Positions 55,359-63,781 of a DNA stretch of 64,000 bases are shown one piece after another. Under the pieces are notes generated by a model, which was not told where the DNA came from, ran no database searches, and was given only the letters and a program-made list of their open reading frames with translations. The stretch lies in the NCBI GenBank assembly GCA_024397875.1, contig CP073344.1, forward strand, positions 2,843,001 to 2,907,000. Direction: 5' to 3'. The stretch's first letter is position 1. Each line of letters begins with the position of its first letter. The stretch is from Amphritea atlantica. GTDB taxonomy: Bacteria; Pseudomonadota; Gammaproteobacteria; Pseudomonadales; Balneatricaceae. The translations under genes and the position numbers were made by a program.

Positions 55359-55697
55359 TTACCGACTCATGAACGCCTCAATATATCTTGCAATTTTTTC
55401 GCTCAGATTCCCCTCAAATCCATCGAGGTTTCTACCAAAAAACGCCAGGTACCGTATAGCTTGTAAGTGGCTTATCTGCTTGCCTACGACATTATATTCT
55501 ATTTCAGGAAGTGTTTTACTGTTTCTGGGTACGATAGTCCACCGAATAATATCTGAATCCACTGATTCAAATTTTTCCTGGGCAAAACCACAGAAGGCAT
55601 CGATAAGCTGTGCGCCATCCGGCCCCAGACACCCCGACTCCACCCTGTAGATAACCAACAGTTTCTTCTCTTCAGGCAAAGGCAAACCATTAACCAT
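55359..55697 (-). CDS. Hypothetical protein, 112 residues
   Basis: I do not recognise a family. The sequence has mixed alpha/beta character: a beta-like KKLLVIYRVESGCLGPDG, an amphipathic helix DAFCGFAQEKFE, and a helical end with LSEKIARYIEAFMSR. PDGAQLIDAF and IRYLAFFGRNLDGFEG look like conserved core. No signal peptide or membrane helix is visible. It is leftward, about 100 bp upstream of the DUF6172 gene. Confidence 0.55.
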   Translation of the reverse strand: MVNGLPLPEEKKLLVIYRVESGCLGPDGAQLIDAFCGFAQEKFESVDSDIIRWTIVPRNSKTLPEIEYNVVGKQISHLQAIRYLAFFGRNLDGFEGNLSEKIARYIEAFMSR

Positions 55698-55936
55698 CTA
55701 AGCAAACCATTTATAATACCCCCGGGCTGTTAAACAACACTGTAACATTGCTTAAACTATAGCCCTGTTTACCTGTTAATTGCTATAAAAAACACCGCGC
55801 TATCAGCGATTATAAGATCCGGTTATGCTGTGATGGTCACTGGGATAATACGGTTTACAGTCCCCCGGAGCAGTTGCCCCAGACACCTCTCCCCGTTAAC
55901 ATACCTCTCTTAACACAACGCTATCTGCCGGAACCT

Positions 55937-56569
55937 ATGAACGCCGCAAAACGCCACGAAATTTTCTCCCGCCTGCGGGAAGCCAATCCCAACCCGGTAA
56001 CAGAGTTGGAATATAGCAATCCGTTTGAACTTCTGGTCGCAGTGACACTGTCAGCACAGGCAACCGATGTCGGCGTAAATAAAGCAACCCGCAAACTGTT
56101 TCCGGTTGCCAATACACCAGAAGCGATCTATGCCCTGGGCGTGGAGGGTTTAAAGGAGTATATAAAGACCATCGGCCTGTATAACGCTAAAGCAGAAAAC
56201 ATTATCAAAGCCTGTAAGATACTGATTGATAAGCATGGATCAGTCGTTCCTGACAACCGGGAAGACCTCGAAGGGCTTCCAGGCGTCGGTCGAAAGACTG
56301 CTAACGTTGTACTGAACACGGCCTTTGGTCAACCAGCCATGGCTGTAGATACACACATATTCAGGGTATCAAACCGAACCAGAATAGCGCCGGGAAAGAA
56401 TGTCCTTGAAGTGGAAAAGAAACTGATGCGTTTTGTCCCCAAGGAGTTTCTTATCGACGCCCATCACTGGCTTATTCTCCACGGTCGATACACCTGTGTT
56501 GCGCGTAAACCCCGCTGTGGTTCCTGTCTGATAGAAGATCTGTGTGAATTTAAAGAGAAAGCTGAATAA
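55937..56569 (+). CDS. nth: Endonuclease III
   Basis: A 210-residue DNA glycosylase/AP lyase, against 211 in E. coli, with which it aligns end to end. The helix-hairpin-helix is LPGVGRKTANVVLN (catalytic Lys near 120), Asp in AVDTHIFRV is the second catalytic residue, and the [4Fe-4S] loop is C-x6-C-x2-C-x5-C near the C-terminus. It removes oxidised pyrimidines. ATG 55937 matches the E. coli start (MNxAKR); upstream in-frame codons are spurious. nth follows rnf at a distance in many gammaproteobacteria, as here. Confidence 0.96.
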   Translation: MNAAKRHEIFSRLREANPNPVTELEYSNPFELLVAVTLSAQATDVGVNKATRKLFPVANTPEAIYALGVEGLKEYIKTIGLYNAKAENIIKACKILIDKHGSVVPDNREDLEGLPGVGRKTANVVLNTAFGQPAMAVDTHIFRVSNRTRIAPGKNVLEVEKKLMRFVPKEFLIDAHHWLILHGRYTCVARKPRCGSCLIEDLCEFKEKAE

Positions 56570-56622
56570 GCACATTTAGCCTAACAATTTATCAGCCTTA
56601 TCCGTGACCTTCGGGAAAACGG

Positions 56623-56877
56623 TTAATTCAGTCTTTTACAACTGCCACGCAACTGATCAATCTCATCTGAACAGAGCCAGCTACTCATCCAGCGATTGAC
56701 AGCATCCTGGGTAGAGGGTGTTTTACTCCAGTCCTTATAGGCCTTCACATGCTGAAGGATTTTTCCATAGTTAGTACTTTCATTTTGTGTACAGCAGGCG
56801 GGAAAACAGCCATTGCACTCAAACTGCTCATTGATCCAACGAATAGCTTCCACTGTATCTTCATTGCTTAGTTTCAT
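56623..56877 (-). CDS. Small cysteine-rich hypothetical protein, 84 residues
   Basis: The ATG at 56877 has a strong AGGAGGGG five bases upstream and is preferred over an open frame running 297 bp further. The 84 residues (KLSNEDTVEAIRWINEQF...) include a tight cysteine group CNGCFPACC near residue 20, then two more Cys in WLCSDE and GSCKRLN. The spacing suggests a metal or disulfide site. The rest is helical. I do not recognise the family. It converges on nth. Confidence 0.55.
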   Translation of the reverse strand: MKLSNEDTVEAIRWINEQFECNGCFPACCTQNESTNYGKILQHVKAYKDWSKTPSTQDAVNRWMSSWLCSDEIDQLRGSCKRLN

Positions 56878-57496
56878 AGCCCCTCCTACACCCGTCGTAA
56901 ACAAGCCTGGTTCGCCAGCAACAGAGTAACTGTAGTAGGTTTTAGTTGTGTAGGAATTGACTAAAGTCATCAACCGTAAACTAACCGGTTTGCTTTCATA
57001 TAACTGTCTTTTTTCTGCGTCATTCAGCCAGTTTCTGACAGACCGAAACACAGTTATCAACCGGCTTAGTTGTGCACATTTTCTGTGGATAAAACTGTGT
57101 GTATTATTGGGGTAGTTGGCTAAAACACCCGTGGTTATTGGCCCCGAAACAAATCGGTCACATAAACGACACACATTTTTTAAACTATATATTTCAATAA
57201 GTTACGTAATTCAACAGGTATTTATAAATACCTTTATATAATTTCTTATCAGCCCTTTAAATATTTCTTGTTTGCTGTGAATTAAATATTGCAATCTGAT
57301 TAAAGGCCTTATTTCAGCCACTCTATTGAAAGTAATTACTAACACATCGCGTTGTATCACTTTACTGACACTAACAGCTGAAAACGTTTCTCAGGAATCT
57401 CGCGGAGATGACTGTTAATACTGCTAACGTCTCGGGTCATTTCAGGCTGTTGCTATACTGAGTGACAAGGTAATAAACACCAAACGGCAGAAAACC
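56878..57496. other. Long AT-rich intergenic region
   Basis: About 620 bp between divergent genes, very AT-rich from 57170 to 57330. It holds the promoters of both neighbours. TGTGGATAA at 57084-57092 is a reverse DnaA-box match (TTATCCACA). The open frame on the minus strand across 56878-57174 has no ribosome site. I see no RNA gene. Confidence 0.35.
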
Positions 57497-58555
57497 ATGG
57501 CCATGATCTTTCATCAGCTCGCAACACAACGGGGTTGCCAGTCCTACCTGATCGGATGCAGCCATCAACGCAGCGCAATCATTATAGATCCTGAACTGAG
57601 TATGCAGGACAATTACCGGGCCCTGCTCAATAAGGAGGGGCTGCGTTTACACTATCTGCTGGATACCCACACCCATGCGGATCACTTCAGCGCCAGCCAG
57701 ACACTCGCACGTCAGTTGCAGGTGCCGGTTATTATGCATCGCAACAGTCCGGCTCCCTTTGTTACTTTTCATGTTGATGATGGCGAGATGATACGCCTCG
57801 GCGAGCTTAAGCTAGAAATTATACATACACCGGGACATACCGAAGATTCGATCTGTATTCTGATTGCTGACCGGGTTCTGACTGGGGATACTTTACTGCT
57901 GGGAGGAACCGGACGCAGCGATCTGCCAGGGGGAGATCCGGCTAAACTGTATAACAGCCTGTTCAATAAGCTGTTATTGCTGCCGCCGGAAACACAGGTC
58001 TATCCGGCCCACATTTACAGCGACAAAAAATATACCACGATTGCCAGTGAACTACTCAATAACCGCAGGCTTCAGATAACCGGGCGTAGCGCCTTTATTA
58101 AGCAGATGAATACGCTCAACCTGGATATGCCCGATCATCTGACCGAAGCGCTGCGTACGAATCTTAGCGGGGGTAAAACCGTTGCCAGTTTGCTCGCTGA
58201 AGCTGCAGAAAAGGTTCCCTTTATGTCACTTAGAGAGGTAGCACTCAAACTGAAGACGGAGCCGCAGGCGATACTGCTACTGGATGTGAGAGAAACGGAT
58301 CAGTTCCGTCGGGGACATATTCCAGGCGCTATCAATATTCCCCGCGGGCAACTTGAGCTTCAGGTTAATAGTCAGCTGACCAACCCAACGCAACGAATCG
58401 TAACCTACTGCCAGTTTGGCAAGATATCAACCCTGGCCGCAGCCACACTAAAAGAACTGGGATTTGATCGCGCAGTCGCGCTGGATGGGGGGTATAACGG
58501 GTGGCTGGAAATGGACTACCCGGTGGAGCCCGCTGGGCACAATGACGAGGTATAA
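57497..58555 (+). CDS. Persulfide dioxygenase-like MBL fold / rhodanese fusion
   Basis: A 352-residue two-domain protein. Residues 1-~240 are an ETHE1-like metallo-beta-lactamase fold: DTHTHADHFSA (His58, His60, Asp62, His63), HTPGHTEDSICI, LTGDTLLLGGTGRSDLPGG and YPAHIYSD. The single iron site of persulfide dioxygenases uses these His/Asp. Residues ~245-352 are a rhodanese domain with LLDVRETDQFRRGHIPGAINIP and catalytic Cys305 in YCQFGKIS. Such fusions oxidise glutathione persulfide to sulfite/thiosulfate in H2S handling. ATG 57497 lies after an AAACGGCAG stretch with no strong ribosome site. Confidence 0.88.
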   Translation: MAMIFHQLATQRGCQSYLIGCSHQRSAIIIDPELSMQDNYRALLNKEGLRLHYLLDTHTHADHFSASQTLARQLQVPVIMHRNSPAPFVTFHVDDGEMIRLGELKLEIIHTPGHTEDSICILIADRVLTGDTLLLGGTGRSDLPGGDPAKLYNSLFNKLLLLPPETQVYPAHIYSDKKYTTIASELLNNRRLQITGRSAFIKQMNTLNLDMPDHLTEALRTNLSGGKTVASLLAEAAEKVPFMSLREVALKLKTEPQAILLLDVRETDQFRRGHIPGAINIPRGQLELQVNSQLTNPTQRIVTYCQFGKISTLAAATLKELGFDRAVALDGGYNGWLEMDYPVEPAGHNDEV

Positions 58556-58608
58556 GAGGGATACAACCTGTAGCGTATCAACCGGCTATGAATGAATACA
58601 GTCCTCGC

Positions 58609-58854
58609 TTATTCCGGCGTCTTCCAGACCGTTTTACGTTCCTGCAACAATATCCAGAGCTGCTCGACCTTCTCCCTTGCCCAGGGCGTTTTGCGTAAAA
58701 ACTTCAGACTGGACTTAATACTGGGGTCGCTCTGGAAACAGCGAATATTGATCCGCCGACCCAGCTCCTGCCAGCCATACTCCGCTTCCAGATCAGTAAC
58801 GATCTGCTGCAGGGTAATACCATGCAAAGGGTTGTTTTTCTGCCCCCCGGTCAT
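58609..58854 (-). CDS. VF530 (DUF2132) DNA-binding-like protein
   Basis: An 81-residue protein with [29 protein letters not shown] and [18 protein letters not shown], the nearly invariant segments of VF530. The family fold is helical and thought to bind DNA. It overlaps the DUF2986 gene by 4 bp (ATGA), so the two are translated in sequence. Confidence 0.88.
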   Translation of the reverse strand: MTGGQKNNPLHGITLQQIVTDLEAEYGWQELGRRINIRCFQSDPSIKSSLKFLRKTPWAREKVEQLWILLQERKTVWKTPE

Positions 58855-58991
58855 TGTTCTGCTTCCTGCTGCTCCATTCTGGCACGCTCATCCTTAGATA
58901 TATATCGCGGCTTTGCCGATACATGAAGTTTCGCGTTTGCCTTCTTAGCACGCTTTTTCAAGATGCTGTTTATCTTCTTCTTTCTATTCAT
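58851..58991 (-). CDS. DUF2986 small basic protein
   Basis: A 46-residue protein starting [20 protein letters not shown] and continuing [14 protein letters not shown]. This matches the DUF2986 pattern, very basic at the N-terminus and acidic at the end. The ATG at 58991 is the family start; the frame is open 45 bp further without need. It is coupled by a 4-bp overlap to VF530. Function is unknown; charge suggests RNA or DNA contact. Confidence 0.8.
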   Translation of the reverse strand: MNRKKKINSILKKRAKKANAKLHVSAKPRYISKDERARMEQQEAEQ

Positions 58992-59436
58992 CAATACTGA
59001 GCCTGAGGCACCGGTCTGGTCGTTAGGAGTGCACATTCTATCTGAGTTTGGCTTTGAGTTCAGAAGATAGTTTACCGGGCGTTAAAGTGGCCCATTGGAG
59101 TGCTGTTTATACCGCCAAGTGTAATACACAAATTCTGTGGATAACTCAGTGCATTACTTTTTAGTAACTGCCTGTGAAAGCCATAACATGGGCGCTGCAG
59201 CAAATTGTTTATAAAAGCACCGTATCCTAACAACTCTTTTTACTATCAATAAGTTACAGTGAAAGAGTTGCTTAGTATTGAAACCGGTGCAACGCACAAT
59301 CCACATAGGAGAAAAACAATTTTAAGCTGTGAAGAACTTTTCTGGAAATTCTGCTCCGGTGCTAACCAGAGCATCTATCCTTGCCGCTGCAAAGCGGGCC
59401 GCAGATAGGCAGGTTAAGGCGCTGTGCGGCAGAGCA
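58992..59436. other. Intergenic region between DUF2986 and yfaE
   Basis: About 445 bp. It holds the promoter of the leftward DUF2986/VF530 pair and the tail of the nrd operon. TGTGGATAA at 59136-59144 is a reverse DnaA-box match, in the same TTCTGTGGATAA context as the one at 57084. A hairpin GCTC...GAGC near 59352 has no T-tract. The rightward open frame from 59329 runs antisense into yfaE and is not credible. Confidence 0.35.
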
Positions 59437-59703
59437 TCACTCGTCAGGGATCTCTATTTCGACATGCGATACCGGCTTTGTACAGCAAGCCAGTATCTCA
59501 TCACCAACAGTGTCATACAGAGCATCCTGAACCTCTTCCACTTCACCATCAATCAGGCGAACCCGACAACAACCACAATAACCGCCACGACAGTTATAGG
59601 GCGCAGGGATCTCCTGTGCCTCCATGGCGTCCAGCAAAGAATACTCATACTGATAGTAGAAGGTGCTGAAATTATTGACCTTAATTCTTGGTATACCTGA
59701 CAT
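59437..59703 (-). CDS. yfaE: [2Fe-2S] ferredoxin YfaE, class I RNR maintenance
   Basis: An 88-residue plant-type ferredoxin. The ligands are Cys38, Cys43, Cys46 (NCRGGYCGCC) and Cys73 or Cys74 (LACCTKP). In E. coli, YfaE restores the diferric-tyrosyl radical of NrdB, and the gene lies next to nrdB as here. The ATG at 59703 follows AAGGAACG; the extension to 59760 would overlap nrdB. It is the third gene of nrdA-nrdB-yfaE. Confidence 0.92.
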   Translation of the reverse strand: MSGIPRIKVNNFSTFYYQYEYSLLDAMEAQEIPAPYNCRGGYCGCCRVRLIDGEVEEVQDALYDTVGDEILACCTKPVSHVEIEIPDE

Positions 59704-59713
59704 GACCCGTTCC

Positions 59714-60844
59714 TTAGAGGTCGAAACCGTCGAAGTCGTCTTCACCCATTTCATTATCAATTGCTCCTACCAGATACGAGCTGATCTCTGCTTCCTGTGG
59801 TGCAACCTGTACGTTGTCACTGACCAGCCACGCATTCATCCATGGCAGCGGATTCTGTTTCGCCGGGAAAATCTCTTCCAGATTCAACGCCTTCATCCGC
59901 ACATTCGTAATATATTCCACATAATCAGACAGGATACGGGCATTAAGACCGATCATTGAGCCATCCTTAAACAGATACCCTGCCCACTCCTTTTCCTGCT
60001 CAGCCGCTTCGCGGAAAATCTCATAAACCTGAGGTTCACACTCCTTTGCAATCTGCTTGAACTCAGGATCGTCCGCACCGGAAGCCAGCATGTTGAGCAT
60101 AAACTGAGTACCAGTGAGGTGCAGCGCCTCATCCCGGGCGATCAGCTTAATAATTTTGGCGTTGCCCTCCATGATTGCACGTTCAGCAAATGCAAATGAA
60201 CAGGCAAAACTCACATAGAAACGGATCGCTTCCAGTACATTAACCGATACCAGCGTCAGATAGAGCTTAGTCTTCAGGTTATGCATACTGACATCGTATG
60301 TTTCGCCGTCAATCGTGTGGACACCCGGCCCCTGAATCATATAGATATTTGTTAACTCGATCAGTTCATCATAAAGCCGGGTGACACTGCGGGCCCGCTT
60401 AACGATCTCTTCGTTGGTGACGATCGTGTCAAACACCTCTGACGGTTCAGTCAGGATATTACGGATAATATGGGTGTAGGAACGGCTATGAATCGTCTCA
60501 CTGAAAGACCAGGTTTCCAGCCAGGTTTCCAGCTCTGGCAGAGAGACTATTGGCAGAAACGCGATATTAGGAGAACGCCCCTGCACCGAATCCAGCAGCG
60601 TCTGATACTTCAGATTGCTGAGGAAGATGTGCTTTTCATGTTCCGGCATCGCCATAAAGTCTTTACGGTCGGTTGACAGATCAACCTCTTCCGGGCGCCA
60701 GAAAAATGACAGCTGCTTTTCAATCAGCTTCTCAAGAATCGGGTATTTCTGCTTGTCGTAACGGGCTACGTTGACGCTGTGACCGAAAAACATCGGCTCT
60801 TTGGTAGCATCATTAAAAGTCGGATCAAACGTTGAATATAGCAT
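59714..60844 (-). CDS. nrdB: Class Ia ribonucleotide reductase, beta subunit
   Basis: A 376-residue protein, the same length as E. coli Nrd[21 protein letters not shown] carries the first iron ligands, [13 protein letters not shown] the Glu/His pair and radical Tyr region, and [14 protein letters not shown] the second Glu/His set. It generates the tyrosyl radical for NrdA. It starts 104 bp after nrdA and is 10 bp from yfaE. Confidence 0.95.
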   Translation of the reverse strand: MLYSTFDPTFNDATKEPMFFGHSVNVARYDKQKYPILEKLIEKQLSFFWRPEEVDLSTDRKDFMAMPEHEKHIFLSNLKYQTLLDSVQGRSPNIAFLPIVSLPELETWLETWSFSETIHSRSYTHIIRNILTEPSEVFDTIVTNEEIVKRARSVTRLYDELIELTNIYMIQGPGVHTIDGETYDVSMHNLKTKLYLTLVSVNVLEAIRFYVSFACSFAFAERAIMEGNAKIIKLIARDEALHLTGTQFMLNMLASGADDPEFKQIAKECEPQVYEIFREAAEQEKEWAGYLFKDGSMIGLNARILSDYVEYITNVRMKALNLEEIFPAKQNPLPWMNAWLVSDNVQVAPQEAEISSYLVGAIDNEMGEDDFDGFDL

Positions 60845-60948
60845 GTTGCATCAATACTCTTACCCTGATTGCAGGGAGGTCAAAACTGATTGCCGGCGGC
60901 TGCGTGCCACCGGCCTGAAATCCATTACACAGTCTGCGCTGTAAACGA

Positions 60949-63213
60949 TCAGAGCTTGCAGGCACCGCTCTCGCAACCACTCATATCTTCATGCTGGTCG
61001 GTCGCACCATCACGGGTGTTATGGTAGTAGAGGGTTTTTACGCCATACTTGTAAGCGGTCAACAGGTCCTTCAGGAGCTGCTTCATCGGCACCTTATCAC
61101 CCGGGAACTTAGAGGGATCATAATTAGTATTGGCCGAAATAGACTGATCGACAAACTTCTGCATAATACCCACCAGCTGGAGATAGCCCTCATTGGTTGG
61201 AATCTGCCACAGCAGCTCGTAATCATCTTTCAGCTCAGCGTATTCCGGTACCACCTGTTTCATGACACCATCTTTACTCGCCTTAACGCTGACATAACCC
61301 CGCGGAGGCTCAATACCGTTAGTCGAGTTAGTAATCTGAGATGAGGTTTCGCAAGGCATCAGCGCTGTCAGGGTGCTGTTTCGCAGGCCAAATTCGCGGA
61401 TGTCCTCACGCAGTGTTTCCCAGAAATAGTGCAGAGGCTCATCACAGAACTCATCCACTTCACGCTTGTAGGTATCGGTTGGCAAAATCCCTTTGGCGTA
61501 ATTGGTCTCCTTGAACAACTTACAGGGACCCTGCTCTTTCGCCAGCTGATTGGATGCTTTAAGCAGGTAGTACTGAATCGCTTCAAAGGTTTTGTGTACC
61601 AGACCATTAGCGGAACCGTCAGAATAACGGACGCCGTTTTTCGCCAGATAGTAGGCAAAGTTGGTGACGCCAACACCCAGTGTACGGCGGTTCATGGACG
61701 CGGTACGGGCCGCTTCAATCGGGTAATCCTGATAATCCAGCAGACTATCCAGTGCCCGCACGATCAGATCTGACAGGTTCTCCAGCTCATCCAGATTCTC
61801 CAGAGCCCCCAGGTTAAAGGCGGACAGAGTACACAGCGCAATCTCACCTTCAGGATCGTTAATATCATTGAGAGGCTTGGTTGGCAGGGCAATCTCAAGA
61901 CATAGATTAGACTGCTTAACCGGTGCCACCTTAGCGTCAAACGGGCTATGGGTATTGCAGTGATCGACGTTCTGAATATAGATACGTCCGGTTGACGCGC
62001 GTTCGGATGCCAGAATACCAAACAGCTCAACCGCTTTAATGGTTTTCTTACGAATCGCTGGATCCTGTTCATACTGAACATAGAGACGTTCAAACTCGTC
62101 CTGATCAGCAAAGAAGGCATCGTAAAGTCCCGGCACTTCGTGAGGGCTGAACAGGGTAATATTTCCTCCCTTGATCAGTCGGGTATACATCAACTTGTTC
62201 AGCTGTACACCATAATCCAGATGGCGCACCCGGTTCTCTTCCACACCCCGGTTGTTCTTCAGTACCAGCAGTGATTCAACTTCGAGGTGCCAGAGTGGAT
62301 AGAACAGTGTTGCTGCGCCACCACGAACACCGCCCTGAGAACAGGACTTAACCGCAGTCTGGAAATATTTATAAAACGGAATACAGCCGGTGTGGAACGC
62401 TTCACCGCCCCGGATAGGGCTGCCCAAAGCGCGGATGCGACCGGCGTTGATACCGATACCCGCCCGCTGGCTGACATATTTCACAATCGCACTGGCAGTA
62501 GCATTGATAGAATCCAGTGAGTCGCCGGATTCGATCAGCACACAGGAGCTGAACTGACGGGTCGGGGTGCGGACACCCGCCATAATCGGTGTTGGCAGTG
62601 ACAATTTAAACAGTGAGCAGGCATCATAAAAACGCTTCACATACTCGAGTCGCGTCTCTTTCGGATAGTTGGCAAACAGACAGGCTGCGACCAGCATATA
62701 GAGGATCTGAGGACTCTCATAGATCTCGTGGGTTACCCGGTTCTGTACCAGATACTTGCCCTCTAGCTGTTTCACAGCAACATAGCTGAAGTTCATATCC
62801 CGACCATGGTCGATATAGTCATTCAGCTGATTAAATTCTGCTTCAGAGTAATCTTCTATCAGGTGTTTATCATAACGACCGGCATCAACCATCTTCGCTA
62901 CATGGGTCAGAAGATGTGGCGGCTCAAAGCTATCAAAAGCTCGCTTACGCAGATGAAAAATCGCCAGACGGGCTGCCAGATACTGATAGTCCGGTGCATC
63001 CTCAGAGATAAGGTCTGCAGCAGATTTGATCAGCGTTTCATGGATATCGGCCGTTTTGATACCATCGTAAAACTGAATATGGGCTTTCAGTTCTACCTGC
63101 GAGACTGAGACATTCTGAAGGCCATGGGCGGCCCAGATAACGACTCGGTGAATTTTTTCAAGGTCCAGTTTTTCCTGACGACCATCCCGTTTCGTTACCA
63201 ATATGTCCTGCAT
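60949..63213 (-). CDS. nrdA: Class Ia ribonucleotide reductase, alpha subunit
   Basis: A 754-residue catalytic subunit. Residues 1-~95 are the ATP-cone (KRDGRQEKLDLEKIHRVV). RQFSSCVLIESGDSLDSI carries the first active-site Cys, the NLCLEI segment the second half-site region, and ALMPCETSSQITNSTNGIEPPRG is the hallmark near residue 620. The C-terminal redox pair is Cys747/Cys752 (CESGACKL). It reduces NDPs to dNDPs. Two NrdR boxes lie about 155-200 bp upstream. Confidence 0.96.
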   Translation of the reverse strand: MQDILVTKRDGRQEKLDLEKIHRVVIWAAHGLQNVSVSQVELKAHIQFYDGIKTADIHETLIKSAADLISEDAPDYQYLAARLAIFHLRKRAFDSFEPPHLLTHVAKMVDAGRYDKHLIEDYSEAEFNQLNDYIDHGRDMNFSYVAVKQLEGKYLVQNRVTHEIYESPQILYMLVAACLFANYPKETRLEYVKRFYDACSLFKLSLPTPIMAGVRTPTRQFSSCVLIESGDSLDSINATASAIVKYVSQRAGIGINAGRIRALGSPIRGGEAFHTGCIPFYKYFQTAVKSCSQGGVRGGAATLFYPLWHLEVESLLVLKNNRGVEENRVRHLDYGVQLNKLMYTRLIKGGNITLFSPHEVPGLYDAFFADQDEFERLYVQYEQDPAIRKKTIKAVELFGILASERASTGRIYIQNVDHCNTHSPFDAKVAPVKQSNLCLEIALPTKPLNDINDPEGEIALCTLSAFNLGALENLDELENLSDLIVRALDSLLDYQDYPIEAARTASMNRRTLGVGVTNFAYYLAKNGVRYSDGSANGLVHKTFEAIQYYLLKASNQLAKEQGPCKLFKETNYAKGILPTDTYKREVDEFCDEPLHYFWETLREDIREFGLRNSTLTALMPCETSSQITNSTNGIEPPRGYVSVKASKDGVMKQVVPEYAELKDDYELLWQIPTNEGYLQLVGIMQKFVDQSISANTNYDPSKFPGDKVPMKQLLKDLLTAYKYGVKTLYYHNTRDGATDQHEDMSGCESGACKL

Positions 63214-63365
63214 TTCGCTTTCCCAAGTTTGAAAAAATCAGATTTACGAAGGTTTCTTAACCGAACCTTTTCAGCGGCGGGACCGGGGATATTTCGCTTT
63301 AGCGTCCCTGACTCCCTGATGTTCACTCTATCCTGCTGGCAATGTGTGCCAGCACTTCATCTGCC

Positions 63366-63412
63366 ACACTACATGTTGTGCGCGCCCGAAGATCAGGCAC
63401 TAAATATAGTTA
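63366..63412 (-). promoter_or_regulatory. Tandem NrdR boxes of the nrd operon
   Basis: Two 16-bp sites, 63366-63381 (ACACTACATGTTGTGC) and 63397-63412 (GCACTAAATATAGTTA), match the NrdR consensus acaCwAtATaTwGtgt at 13 and 12 positions. Their centres are 31 bp apart, the spacing usual for NrdR tetramer binding. They sit in the nrdA upstream region; the nrdR gene itself is outside the window. Confidence 0.85.
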
Positions 63413-63655
63413 TAAACAACTTAATTACAATACTTGATTTTGCCCTTTTATGAGTGTAGTCAAACGCTAAAAACAGGCCAGACGCCCGTGCCATCGGCGC
63501 TGCAGAATATTACTCAAAAATAAGAAAAATTTTAATTAAAAATGAAATCGTAATAAGTTTTGATAATTATAAAAAAGACCTCCCATGCTGCGAAAAAAGA
63601 TTCGATATTACGCTTTACAGCGGGGTAACAAATCAATAGTATACGCGCTCCTTGT

Positions 63656-63739
63656 GGTGGGGTTCCCGAGTGGCCAAAGGGATCAGACTGTAAATCTGAC
63701 GCGCGAGCTTCGGTGGTTCGAATCCACCCCCCACCACCA
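63656..63739 (+). tRNA. tRNA-Tyr (GUA)
   Basis: An 84-nt type II tRNA with encoded CCA. The acceptor GGTGGGG (63656-63662) pairs with CCCCACC (63729-63735), with discriminator A. The anticodon stem TCAGA/TCTGA encloses CTGTAAA, anticodon GTA at 63690-63692. A long variable arm with GCGCGAGC and the T arm GGTGG-TTCGAAT-CCACC follow. It is a single tRNA here; the other genes of the usual tRNA-Tyr cluster are not seen before the IS110 element. Confidence 0.95.
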
Positions 63740-63781
63740 TCGAATTCGATACGAAACAGCCTCGTTTACCAACGGGGCTTA

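Noticed and set aside
56878..57174. Extension of the 84-residue cysteine protein to 183 residues
   Set aside because: No ribosome site upstream, while the internal ATG has AGGAGGGG; the extra sequence is AT-rich promoter DNA.
59329..59700. 123-codon rightward open frame overlapping yfaE
   Set aside because: It is mostly antisense to the ferredoxin gene, whose cysteine motif is intact.
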